Shown piece after piece: positions 7,560 through 14,595 of a stretch of DNA of 16,486 bases (the stretch's first letter is position 1; each line of letters begins with the position of its first letter). The translations under genes and the position numbers were made by a program. The notes under the pieces were generated by a model that had not been told where the DNA came from, searched no databases, and was given only the letters and a program-made list of their open reading frames with translations. This DNA comes from Bacillota bacterium (GTDB taxonomy: Bacteria; Bacillota; Clostridia; Oscillospirales; Ruminococcaceae): assembly GCA_023412215.1 (NCBI GenBank), contig JAEYNX010000017.1:1-16486 (forward strand), read 5' to 3'.

Positions 7560-7759
7560 ACTAATTTCAATAAGAAATATACCGTAAAAATTCTTCACAA
7601 AAGCCATAAAGGGGGTCTTTGCTCGAATTATTTCTATATTTCTAATTAAATTAAGTATAAGAGATATGCTGAAAATTAAACCAAATTTCATCCTGCGCTA
7701 ACGCACGGCGTACTGGCGTTCAAAATAGACGGCGGTTGGGTACAGCGGGGGCCGTACAC
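7560..7759. other. AT-rich spacer with no supported gene
   Basis: This stretch separates the gpmI terminator from the promoter of the small membrane peptide gene. The part 7560-7690 is far more AT-rich than the flanking genes. A 48-codon minus-strand frame (7545-7691) crosses it but has no properly spaced ribosome site. Nothing else is visible. Confidence 0.5.
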
Positions 7760-7792
7760 AAAAATACCAGACCGCAAAGCAACGGTCTGGTA
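7760..7792 (-). terminator. Rho-independent terminator of gpmI
   Basis: On the minus strand TACCAGACCG (7783-7792) pairs perfectly with CGGTCTGGTA (7765-7774) around an 8-base loop, followed by TTTTT (7760-7764). It lies about 42 bases after the gpmI stop and ends the glycolytic operon. Confidence 0.93.
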
Positions 7793-7834
7793 CTATTATA
7801 GACTGCTTATAAGCGATTATACCTGTTGTAAGGG

Positions 7835-9352
7835 CTAGCCCACAATCAGCGAAACGCCGTCCATCTCGGCAGGCTTGGGCAGGCCAAGAAGCTCGAGCAT
7901 GGTGGGGGCGATGTCGCACAGCCTGCCGTGGTCGCGCAGGGTGCAGTCTTTGCCAACCACCACGAACGGCACGGGGTTGGTGGTGTGCGCGGTAAAGGGC
8001 GAGCCGTCCGGCTCCATCATCTGGTCGGCGTTGCCGTGGTCGGCGGTAATCAGCGCGATACCGCCCCTATCCTCAATGGCGCTTGCCACTCTGCCCAGGC
8101 AGGTGTCCACCGCTTCCACCGCCGCCTCGGCGGCGCTCAGCACGCCGGTGTGGCCCACCATGTCGCAGTTGGCAAAATTTAAAATAATCACATCGTAGCC
8201 GTCGCCTGCGATGCGCTTTAACACCTCGTCGGTCACCTCAAAGGCGCTCATCTCGGGCTTTAAGTCGTAGGTCGCCACCTTGGGGGAGGCGATCAGCGCG
8301 CGGTCTTCGCCCTCGTACACCTTCTCAACGCCGCCGTTAAAGAAGAAGGTCACGTGCGCGTACTTCTCGGTTTCGGCAATGCGAAGCTGTTTTAAACCCT
8401 TTTGCGAGATGTACTCGCCGAAGGTGTTGGCAAGCGACTGGGGGGTAAACGCCACATGCACGTTGGGCATGGAGGCGTCGTACTGCGTAAAGCAAACGTA
8501 ATAGGGCTTTATAAAGCCGGTGCGGCGCTCAAAGCCCGCGAAGTCGGGGTCTACAAAGGTGCGGGTGATCTCGCGCGCACGGTCGGGGCGGAAGTTGAAG
8601 AAGATCACGCTGTCCGCGCCTTGAACGGTTGCGCCTCTGGTTACCACCACGGGCAGGATGAACTCGTCGGTCACCTCGGCGGCGTAGGATTTCTCCACCG
8701 CGTCGAGCGCCTTTTCATTCTGCACGCCCTCGCCGTATACCATGGCGGCGTACGCCTTCTCTACGCGGTCCCAGCGGTTGTCGCGGTCCATCGCGTAGTA
8801 GCGGCCCATCACGGTGGCGATTTTGCCCACCCCGATGCGTGCCATCTCGGCCTCAAGGTCGTTGATAAACCCGGCGCCCGAGGTGGGGGGCACGTCGCGC
8901 CCGTCCATTAAGCAGTGCACGAATACCTTGGTAAGGCCCGCCTTTTTGGCAAGCTCCAGAATACCGTACAGGTGGTTGCTGTGGCTGTGCACGCCGCCGT
9001 CTGAAAGCAGGCCGATGAGGTGCAGGGCGGAGTCGTTTGCCTTGCAGTTCTCAATGGCCGCGAGCAGCTCTTTGTTTTGGAAGAAGTCGCCGTCCTTGAT
9101 CGCCTTGGTGATGCGGGTAAGCTCCTGGTACACGATGCGGCCCGCGCCGATGTTGGTGTGGCCTACCTCGCTGTTGCCCATCTGCCCGTCGGGCAGGCCC
9201 ACATCCATGCCGGAGGCGCCGATCTGGGTGTGCGGATTTTGTGAAAAGAGCTTGTCTATGTTCGGCGTGCGCGCAAGCTTGATGGCGTTGCCGTACTCGC
9301 TGTTGTTAATGCCGAAGCCGTCAAGAATCAGCAGTGCAAGCGGTTTGGTCAT
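7835..9352 (-). CDS. gpmI: 2,3-bisphosphoglycerate-independent phosphoglycerate mutase
   Basis: The 505-aa protein interconverts 3-phosphoglycerate and 2-phosphoglycerate in the cytoplasm using two Mn ions and a phosphoserine intermediate; it belongs to the alkaline phosphatase superfamily. Visible hallmarks are LILDGFGIN with metal-binding D11, GQMGNSEVGHTNIGAGR with the catalytic serine at 61, the substrate-binding stretch HCLMDGRDVPPTSG, NFRPDRARE, NFANCDMVGHTG and ITADHGNADQM near the C-terminus. Length is typical (about 505-515). The start is ATG at 9352, with AGG 9 bases upstream and AAAGGA a little farther away, so the ribosome site is modest. It is the last gene of the pgk-acyltransferase-tpiA-gpmI operon, 243 bases after tpiA across a palindrome cluster, and is followed by a strong terminator. 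Enolase and GAPDH are not in the window. Confidence 0.98.
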   Translation of the reverse strand: MTKPLALLILDGFGINNSEYGNAIKLARTPNIDKLFSQNPHTQIGASGMDVGLPDGQMGNSEVGHTNIGAGRIVYQELTRITKAIKDGDFFQNKELLAAIENCKANDSALHLIGLLSDGGVHSHSNHLYGILELAKKAGLTKVFVHCLMDGRDVPPTSGAGFINDLEAEMARIGVGKIATVMGRYYAMDRDNRWDRVEKAYAAMVYGEGVQNEKALDAVEKSYAAEVTDEFILPVVVTRGATVQGADSVIFFNFRPDRAREITRTFVDPDFAGFERRTGFIKPYYVCFTQYDASMPNVHVAFTPQSLANTFGEYISQKGLKQLRIAETEKYAHVTFFFNGGVEKVYEGEDRALIASPKVATYDLKPEMSAFEVTDEVLKRIAGDGYDVIILNFANCDMVGHTGVLSAAEAAVEAVDTCLGRVASAIEDRGGIALITADHGNADQMMEPDGSPFTAHTTNPVPFVVVGKDCTLRDHGRLCDIAPTMLELLGLPKPAEMDGVSLIVG

Positions 9353-9375
9353 AGCAGGATACCTATCCTTTCGTT

Positions 9376-9413
9376 ATTAGGGTTCTGAAATTAGCGAAAT
9401 CAGAAATTAGGGT
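9376..9413. repeat. Short ATTAGGG direct repeats around a TTCTGA/TCAGAA palindrome
   Basis: TTAGGGT-like copies at about 9376-9383 and 9407-9413 flank TTCTGAAATTAGCGAAATCAGAA, whose ends are inverted copies (TTCTGA, TCAGAA). It abuts the palindrome cluster between gpmI and tpiA and may be part of the same repeat-derived spacer. Its role is unknown. Confidence 0.4.
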
Positions 9414-9582
9414 GCAGGGGGCGGCGTCCTCGACGCCCCATTGGGCGTTAGGCTGTAGGGGCGGGGTTACCCCGCCGCAATACTCCCCGCCTTGTTGAAG
9501 AAAGCATTGTAGGGGAGACCTGTGGTCTCCCGCAGTATTAGAGTTTTGGAGGAACCAAGGGTGAACACAGTTCGCCCCTGCA
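9412..9582. repeat. Cluster of four small palindromic repeat units
   Basis: Four short hairpins with 3-base loops lie in tandem. Unit 1 is GGCGTC-CTC-GACGCC inside 9412-9440. Unit 2 is GGCGGGG-TTA-CCCCGCC (9460-9476). Unit 3 is GGGAGACC-TGT-GGTCTCCC (9513-9531). Unit 4 is GGGTGAAC-ACA-GTTCGCCC (9559-9577, one G-T pair). The outer bases are alike in all (GTAGGGG or GCAGGGG on the left, CCC followed by GC or TGC on the right), while the inner arms differ but keep pairing. This looks like a family of REP-like dispersed palindromes with compensatory variation. None has a T-run. Their place between tpiA and gpmI suggests an mRNA processing or stability role, or passive repeat insertion. Confidence 0.75.
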
Positions 9583-9595
9583 ATAAAACGGTAGT

Positions 9596-10360
9596 TTATT
9601 TCGCCGCGTTTACGATTACCGCAAAGTCCGCGGCCTTTAAAGAAGCGCCGCCGATCAGGCCGCCGTCTACGTCCTCTTTGCCCAGCAGCTCCGCCGCGTT
9701 CGCCGCGTTCATCGAGCCGCCGTACTGCACGGTGATGCTGTCGGCCGCCTTCTTGCCGTAAAGGGAGGCCACTACCTCGCGGATAGCGTGGTTTACCTCG
9801 TTGGCCTGGTCGGCGGTAGCGGTTTTGCCGGTGCCGATCGCCCATACCGGCTCGTAGGCGATGATGATGCGCTTAAGCTCCTCTTCGGTTACGCCGCCGA
9901 GCGCGATTTTGGTCTGCAGCGAAACGATTTCGTTGGTAATGCCCTGCTCGCGCTGCTCTAAGAGCTCGCCCACGCAGAGGATCACCGTTAAGCCCGCGTT
10001 TAACGCCGCGCGCACGCGCTTGTTTACGGTCACGTCGGTCTCGCCAAAGTACTGCCGTCTCTCGGAGTGGCCGATGATCACATAGCCGATGCCCATTTCT
10101 TTAAGCATACCGGCGGAAATCTCGGCGGTAAAGGCGCCGCTCTCGGCCCAGTGGCAGTTCTGCGCGCCAACCTTGATGTTGGTGCCCTTGGTGGCGTCGA
10201 GTGCGGTTTCGAGGTTGGTAAAGGGTACACAGAGTACCACGTCGCAAGCGGCGTCCTTTACAAGGGGCACCATCTCGGCGATTAAGGCCTTAGCCTCGGC
10301 GCGGTTTTTATTCATCTTCCAGTTGCCTGCGATTACGGTTTTGCGAAGTGCTGCGTTCAT
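9596..10360 (-). CDS. tpiA: Triosephosphate isomerase
   Basis: The 254-aa cytoplasmic TIM-barrel enzyme interconverts dihydroxyacetone phosphate and glyceraldehyde 3-phosphate. All catalytic residues are visible: N13 and K15 in AGNWKMNK, H98 in YVIIGHSERR, and E170 in AYEPVWAIGTG (loop 6), plus the phosphate-binding C-terminal QYGGSMNAAN and GLIGGASL. Length is normal for the family. The ATG at 10360 has AAAGGA 8 bases upstream. It follows the acyltransferase gene by 96 bases with no clear terminator or promoter between, so it is probably read from the pgk promoter. Identity is certain. Confidence 0.98.
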   Translation of the reverse strand: MNAALRKTVIAGNWKMNKNRAEAKALIAEMVPLVKDAACDVVLCVPFTNLETALDATKGTNIKVGAQNCHWAESGAFTAEISAGMLKEMGIGYVIIGHSERRQYFGETDVTVNKRVRAALNAGLTVILCVGELLEQREQGITNEIVSLQTKIALGGVTEEELKRIIIAYEPVWAIGTGKTATADQANEVNHAIREVVASLYGKKAADSITVQYGGSMNAANAAELLGKEDVDGGLIGGASLKAADFAVIVNAAK

Positions 10361-10456
10361 AATAAATATCCTTTCCTTTCTTGGGGCCTATGTGCTTTGA
10401 TGAGAATCTTTATGTGCGTCTGCAAGGCACGACCCCGGGCGTGAAAGCATAAACCT

Positions 10457-11656
10457 TCAAGCCTTAACCTCTTCTTTTGCTTTTGTTATATATTTTATCC
10501 CGAAAATAAACCGGGTAACGGCCAAACGTTTGGTTAGCTCGTAGGTAAGCATCGATAATAGAAAGCTGGCGGCAATAATAAGCGGGACCTCAAGCGCCAC
10601 AATATCGGTAACGGCTAAAACAACGGAACCCGCCGCGATAACCCATGTTTGGTGGAACAGATAAAGGGGGAACGACGCTTTGGCGAAGTAAGCGGCAAAT
10701 TTGCTTTGGCCGTTTATGCAATGCCTGCCCAAACCGAGCAGTGCGAGGATGCATACCCACATGACCAGATGCCGCCCCAGTGAAAAAAGCAGTGCAAGCG
10801 GCGAAAAGCCCTCCAGCCACAGCCCCTGACGAAACACTGCATACAAAAGGATAAGCAGCACCGCACCGGAAGCGGTAAGGGGCCAGCGGTATTTCTCCAG
10901 CCTGCCAACGACCTCGTCCTCACTCAATATCAAATATCCAAGCATAAAAAGGGCCAGAGATTGTCCGAAGCTTTTACCGGAGAGGTCTAATATAGCGCTC
11001 ATAACATAGGGAACGACCACCAAAGAGAGTAGTATGGGAATCGTAAGGCGGCTGGCGTTTATGCCTTTTTCTCTTTTATTATGCCGCAAAAGCCGCGGGC
11101 TTGCGGCATAATCGCCCATCGCCGCAGGCGGGGCATTGACATAAGCCGGTATAATAGCCGCTCTGCGGTTATTATACCACAGCATGACAGGCAGCGCGAT
11201 AAGCGAGATTACAAACAGGTATAAGATAAACCACAGATGCGCCGGCGTAAACCCGCCCTTGTAGCCCGTAAGGTCGGTGGACTTGGTAAAGAAAAGCAGA
11301 TACTGCTCAAAATATCCGCCTGTGTAGCCGTTGTGGAACCGTTCGGCAAAATAGGTTTGTGCGGGCACAAGCAGCAAGATTCCAAACACTAACGGGATAA
11401 ACAGCCTTAGGAACCGCTCTTTGATAAACTCCCTGGCCGTACGCTTTTTAAGGGCGAAACGTGCGGATATGCCCGCCAGCACAAACATAAGCGGCATAAA
11501 CCACGGTGAGCAGAAAAAAACAAAATCACTAAGCGGCTGCACTACCGGCCCATGCACATAAAACGATTCGAAAGAATTATAGATCATGCAGGTATGATAC
11601 GGAAACAAAAGCAGGATGCAGAGGGTGCGCAGGTTGTCGATATAATACTTCCTCAA
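10457..11656 (-). CDS. Membrane acyltransferase, acyltransferase-3 family
   Basis: The 399-aa, roughly ten-helix membrane protein belongs to the acyltransferase-3 family, whose members O-acetylate or succinylate cell-surface sugars and glucans. The N-terminal signature YYIDNLRTLCILLLFPYHT carries the conserved Arg and His in the first helix; ERFLRLFIPLVFG and FTPAHLWFILYLF are further family-like blocks. The start chosen is TTG at 11656, because AGAGG lies 7 bases upstream and MRKYYIDNLR is the normal family N-terminus. The GTG at 11686 lies inside the pgk terminator stem and is unlikely. The donor and acceptor cannot be told; OpgC-like glucan modification is one option. It sits between pgk and tpiA, which is unusual, and looks less GC-rich than those genes, hinting at insertion. 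Expression probably depends on read-through of the pgk terminator. Confidence 0.88.
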   Translation of the reverse strand: MRKYYIDNLRTLCILLLFPYHTCMIYNSFESFYVHGPVVQPLSDFVFFCSPWFMPLMFVLAGISARFALKKRTAREFIKERFLRLFIPLVFGILLLVPAQTYFAERFHNGYTGGYFEQYLLFFTKSTDLTGYKGGFTPAHLWFILYLFVISLIALPVMLWYNNRRAAIIPAYVNAPPAAMGDYAASPRLLRHNKREKGINASRLTIPILLSLVVVPYVMSAILDLSGKSFGQSLALFMLGYLILSEDEVVGRLEKYRWPLTASGAVLLILLYAVFRQGLWLEGFSPLALLFSLGRHLVMWVCILALLGLGRHCINGQSKFAAYFAKASFPLYLFHQTWVIAAGSVVLAVTDIVALEVPLIIAASFLLSMLTYELTKRLAVTRFIFGIKYITKAKEEVKA

Positions 11657-11668
11657 GATGCCACCTCT

Positions 11669-11700
11669 AAAAGGAGGGGCAGGCACGGAGCCTGCCCCTC
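11669..11700 (-). terminator. Terminator between pgk and the acyltransferase gene
   Basis: On the minus strand an 11-bp perfect stem GAGGGGCAGGC/GCCTGCCCCTC (11674-11700) with loop TCCGT is followed by CTTTTAG. It lies 13 bases after the pgk stop. The short T-run suggests partial termination, so downstream tpiA and gpmI would be made at reduced level. The acyltransferase ribosome site begins within 6 bases of its T-run. Confidence 0.82.
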
Positions 11701-11713
11701 AAGATCATTCTGC

Positions 11714-12925
11714 TTATTTATCCTGAATCACGTCGATGCCGGGAAGGCCCTTGCCCTCGAGGTATTCCAGCGACGCGCCGCCGCCGGTGGAGATATGGCT
11801 CATCTTATCGGCAAAGCCGAGCTGAATAACCGCCGCCGCACTGTCGCCGCCGCCGATGATGGTGGTGGCGTCGGCCTCGGCAAGCGCCTTGGCCACGGCA
11901 ATGGTGCCGTTTGCGAGCACGGGGTTCTCAAATACGCCCATCGGGCCGTTCCACACCACGGTTTTGGCGCTCTTTACAGCGTCTGCAAACAGCTTCTCGG
12001 TCTCGGTGCCGATATCAAGGCCCATAAAGTCTGCGGGTATCTTATTTGCAGCAACCACCGTTACATCGATCTTTGCGTCGATCGGGTCGGGGAAGGAGGC
12101 GGCGATTTTGGCGTCCACGGGCAGCAGCAGCTTCACGCCCTTCTCTTCGGCCTTCTTGAGCATATCCCTGCAATAGTCGAGCTTCTCGGCGTCGAGGAGG
12201 GACTTGCCGACCTCATAGCCCTTCGCGGCAAGGAAGGTGTAAGCCATACCGCCGCCGATGATGAGGGTATCTACCTTGGTTAAGAGGTTATCGATAACAT
12301 TAAGCTTATCGGCAACCTTCGCGCCGCCGAGGATGGCTACGAAGGGGCGCTTCGGGTTCTCTACCGCGTTGCCGAGGTAGTTGATCTCCTTGCCCATGAG
12401 GTAGCCTACAGCGGTTTCCTTCACATATTCGGTAACGCCCGCGGTGGAGCAGTGCGCTCTGTGTGCCGAGCCGAACGCGTCGTCTACGTACACATCGGCA
12501 AGGGACGCGAGGTCTTTGCTGAACTCGGGCAGATTCTTGGTTTCTTCTTTTCTAAAGCGGGTGTTCTGCAGCAGCACCACGTCGCCGTCCTTCATCGCGG
12601 CAACAGCGGCTTTGGCGTTTGCGCCAACCACCTCGTCGTCGTTTGCAAACACTACGGGCTTGCCCAGCAGCTCAGAAAGGCGAACCGCTACGGGAGCAAG
12701 CGAAAACTTCTCCTCCGGCCCGTTCTTAGGCTTGCCCAGATGCGAGCACAGGATAACCCTGCCGCCGTCTTTTATCAGCTTCTGGATGGTGGGCAGCGCC
12801 GCGGTGATGCGGTTGTCGTTGGTGATTACGCCGTCTTTGAGCGGTACGTTAAAATCGCAGCGAACCAGTACCCTTTTGCCGTTTACACTTAGGTCATCAA
12901 CGGTTTTTTTGTTAAGCAAACTCAT
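11714..12925 (-). CDS. pgk: Phosphoglycerate kinase
   Basis: The 403-aa cytoplasmic enzyme transfers the acyl phosphate of 1,3-bisphosphoglycerate to ADP, giving ATP and 3-phosphoglycerate. Hallmarks are VRCDFNVPLKDG (about 21-32), the central PFVAILGGAKVADK, WNGPMGVFEN in the C-terminal nucleotide domain, and the glycine-rich IIGGGDSAAA (about 356-365) and STGGGASLEYLEGK. Length is normal. The start is ATG at 12925, with GGGAG 8 bases upstream; a TTG two codons earlier would be too close to that site. It is the first gene of the glycolytic operon, behind a good promoter and a Rex-like operator, and is followed by a terminator before the acyltransferase gene. GAPDH, often next to pgk in Firmicutes, is missing here. 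Confidence 0.98.
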   Translation of the reverse strand: MSLLNKKTVDDLSVNGKRVLVRCDFNVPLKDGVITNDNRITAALPTIQKLIKDGGRVILCSHLGKPKNGPEEKFSLAPVAVRLSELLGKPVVFANDDEVVGANAKAAVAAMKDGDVVLLQNTRFRKEETKNLPEFSKDLASLADVYVDDAFGSAHRAHCSTAGVTEYVKETAVGYLMGKEINYLGNAVENPKRPFVAILGGAKVADKLNVIDNLLTKVDTLIIGGGMAYTFLAAKGYEVGKSLLDAEKLDYCRDMLKKAEEKGVKLLLPVDAKIAASFPDPIDAKIDVTVVAANKIPADFMGLDIGTETEKLFADAVKSAKTVVWNGPMGVFENPVLANGTIAVAKALAEADATTIIGGGDSAAAVIQLGFADKMSHISTGGGASLEYLEGKGLPGIDVIQDK

Positions 12926-12980
12926 CTGCAAGTCTCCCTTTCATTTACCCTGAGCGGTTAAAGCCGACAGGAAGCTTCTC

Positions 12981-12998
12981 TTGTTAAACAATAAACAA
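12981..12998. promoter_or_regulatory. Rex-type redox operator upstream of pgk
   Basis: TTGTTAAACAATAAACAA matches the clostridial Rex consensus TTGTTAA-N4-TTAACAA at 13 of 14 defined bases. The expected transcription start from the promoter at 13009-13037 is about 13002, so the site covers about +5 to +22, a standard position for a repressor. Rex releases DNA when NADH is high, so pgk-tpiA-gpmI would be induced when reducing equivalents build up. Confidence 0.65.
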
Positions 12999-13008
12999 TC
13001 CGTGTATT

Positions 13009-13037
13009 ATTTTATTACAAACAGGTCTTTTTTTCAA
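13009..13037 (-). promoter_or_regulatory. Sigma-A promoter of the glycolytic operon
   Basis: On the minus strand TTGAAA (13032-13037), a 17-base spacer and TAAAAT (13009-13014) precede pgk by about 84 bases. The Rex-like site lies just downstream of the expected start point. Confidence 0.8.
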
Positions 13038-13141
13038 GTGGCGAGGGCAGGTTTTGTCACTTTTTCTTGGGGTTAAAACCCTTTAAATTTGGGGCGACTT
13101 GCAGGGTATCTTTTATAACAATTCACCAACGGCTGCCCGGC

Positions 13142-13786
13142 TTATTCGATTTTAGTATACCCCGAACTGCTTACAATTGCATCGATCTTCAGCTGGTTTT
13201 TGCAGCTTGGGCAGTCGCGCGGCGAAAAGGTCTGGTAATCGGGCAGGTCGGCGAGGGTGAATACGGCGTGTACGGGCAGGCCCGCCATCTCGGAGATGGC
13301 GCTGAACACCGCCGCGATGCCCACCGCATTCCCGCCGTAGTACTGGATGCACTCGAGCGAGCGGTGGATGGTTTTGCCGGTGGTGGCCGAGGCGATGAGC
13401 AGCAGCACGCTCTTGCCCCAGATCATCTTCTGCTGGTTATCGCGAAACACCATCTGCCCGTTTGCGTTATACTCGGGCGTGAGCACGCAGATATCGCTGT
13501 CGCTGCTTAACGAGCGGGTGCCCGCCTGAGCCAGCTCGCGCGCGATAAAGGCGCCGACCATCTCGCAGCCGTCCATGCAGATGATGGTGTCTACGGGGAT
13601 GCTGCTTGCGTAGTGCGCCGCGAGCACCTCCGCCGCCAGCAGTGCCGCCTTGCTGTGGTGCTTGATGCCGGTGATGTCGATGTAATAGTTTACGTGGGAA
13701 TGGTTGGTTGCAAAGTGCCCGGGAATCACGCTGATAGACATTTTTCCATTCTGCTTGGCCTTGATTTTAACCGCTCTGCTTTCCAT
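13142..13786 (-). CDS. Phosphoribosyltransferase-fold protein, divergent
   Basis: The 214-aa product resembles type I phosphoribosyltransferases of the orotate (PyrE) kind. TIICMDGCEMVGAFIARELA (67-86) matches the substrate/flap region and VLLLIASATTGKT (127-139) occupies the PRPP-loop position, followed by the helix where PyrE-like proteins end the fold. In active enzymes the loop begins with two acidic residues (DD or ED); here they are I131 and A132, so PRPP binding is doubtful. The C-terminus carries DCPSCKNQLKIDAIVSSSGY, a Cys pair (C192, C195) unlike standard PyrE. The ATG start has AAAGGAG 9 bases upstream. It is monocistronic and reads toward pgk. It may be a regulatory relative or use another substrate. 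The fold call is good; the activity is uncertain. Confidence 0.72.
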   Translation of the reverse strand: MESRAVKIKAKQNGKMSISVIPGHFATNHSHVNYYIDITGIKHHSKAALLAAEVLAAHYASSIPVDTIICMDGCEMVGAFIARELAQAGTRSLSSDSDICVLTPEYNANGQMVFRDNQQKMIWGKSVLLLIASATTGKTIHRSLECIQYYGGNAVGIAAVFSAISEMAGLPVHAVFTLADLPDYQTFSPRDCPSCKNQLKIDAIVSSSGYTKIE

Positions 13787-14123
13787 ACCTTACTGCTCCT
13801 TTCATAATCCCGAAACGGTGTAGTACATCGATGCCTGCCGTAGGATGTCCGCCCAAACACAGGGGCTATCTTTAAAATTATAGTACCATTTTACGGTGAA
13901 TTATGCAATTATCTAGGGGGAGGTTGTGCTGCTTTGCAAAGGATATCCATGTTATAGTTTGCAGATAAATCCTGTCGTGTATAATAAGGGTGGATGCCAT
14001 TGTGTATAAGGCTTGCATGATTCAACATGAAAACGGAAGATGGCGGTAGCTGTGCCCTCTTAGGTCCCTGCACAGGGCTGAAATGAACTATTAGGAGTGT
14101 GTAAGATAAAAAGGATACTTTGT
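13787..14123. other. Divergent intergenic region
   Basis: This gap separates the leftward phosphoribosyltransferase-like gene from the rightward small ORF. On the minus strand a lone TATAAT (13877-13882) could be the -10 for the former, but no good -35 is spaced from it. On the plus strand it holds the promoter at 13958-13985 and a leader of about 110 bases with a small CCCTG-CA-CAGGG palindrome near 14067-14078. No RNA family was recognised. Confidence 0.5.
13958..13985 (+). promoter_or_regulatory. Possible promoter of the small secreted peptide ORF
   Basis: TTTGCA (13958-13963) and a perfect TATAAT (13980-13985) are 16 bases apart. The -10 is excellent, the -35 matches 4 of 6 bases. It points at the small ORF about 110 bases downstream. 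Confidence 0.45.
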
Positions 14124-14324
14124 ATGTTCTTGGTGCTTATACTGTTGATTTTACCGGTTGCGAGGCAGGTTCCAGCGGGGGCTGTTGCCGTAAACACCTC
14201 AAAGGGGGCAGCCTTTGTGGTGGTGTGGAATGAAACCCTGCTGGCTTTGTCGGAAACCGAACGGTACCATACCCTGCAGCGGGTGATTGAACGCGCAGAT
14301 TTCTACACAAAGCCGAAGGTATAG
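14124..14324 (+). CDS. Possible small secreted peptide, unknown
   Basis: From ATG at 14124 the product is 66 aa: a hydrophobic stretch FLVLILLILPVARQ, a possible signal-peptidase site at AGA/AVA, then a short soluble part ending ERADFYTKPKV. AAGGA lies 8 bases before this ATG. The frame is open upstream to GTG 14097, and the basic residues KIKR just before the hydrophobic run would make a far better signal peptide. An AGGAG at 14093-14097 lies 8 bases from an in-frame ATA at 14106, which would give (M)KRILCMFLVL. So the true start is unclear, or an original ATG has mutated. A promoter candidate lies upstream and a GC hairpin follows. No family recognised; it could be a decayed gene. Confidence 0.4.
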   Translation: MFLVLILLILPVARQVPAGAVAVNTSKGAAFVVVWNETLLALSETERYHTLQRVIERADFYTKPKV

Positions 14325-14356
14325 GTTGCTTTTTATTTCAACAGACCCAAATGAAA

Positions 14357-14382
14357 GATTCCCCCGCGAAAGCGGGGGAATC
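14357..14382 (+). terminator. Strong hairpin after the small ORF
   Basis: GATTCCCCCGC (14357-14367) pairs perfectly with GCGGGGGAATC (14372-14382) around a GAAA loop. No T-run follows on the plus strand; on the minus strand the flank is TTTCATTT. It lies 32 bases after the small ORF stop, so it may act as a weak terminator or a transcript-end hairpin. Confidence 0.45.
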
Positions 14383-14560
14383 CGTATATTCAAGGTTTTT
14401 CGGAAACAGGCTTTGCGGCTGGCGTACAATAGATTCCCTCAAAAAATATTACCGTTGGTAACTTTCCCGCGAAACCGCCAAACGGGCGCGGGTACCGCCA
14501 GGATATCATAAAATATATACAATTTATAGTGAATAAAGGCTTGGAATAATGTCGCAAAAT
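14383..14560. other. Spacer without a supported gene
   Basis: Between the hairpin at 14357-14382 and the promoter at 14561 I see only minor inverted repeats: TTACC-GTT-GGTAA near 14450 and CCCGCG/CGCGGG near 14467-14493. A minus-strand frame here has no ribosome site or protein-like composition. Confidence 0.4.
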
Positions 14561-14589
14561 TTGCACAAATAAGAAAACAATGGTATAAT
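14561..14589 (+). promoter_or_regulatory. Sigma-A promoter of the DinB-fold/methyltransferase pair
   Basis: TTGCAC (14561-14566), a 17-base spacer and a perfect TATAAT (14584-14589) preceded by TGG, an extended -10. It is about 100 bases before the DinB-fold start codon. Confidence 0.85.
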
Positions 14590-14595
14590 ATTGTT

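Noticed and set aside
9412..9582. CRISPR array
   Set aside because: The units are palindromes that differ in their arms, with irregular spacing and no identical repeats or cas genes.
11657..11686. GTG start for the acyltransferase
   Set aside because: It lies inside the pgk terminator stem and adds ten residues unlike the family; the TTG at 11656 has a proper ribosome site.
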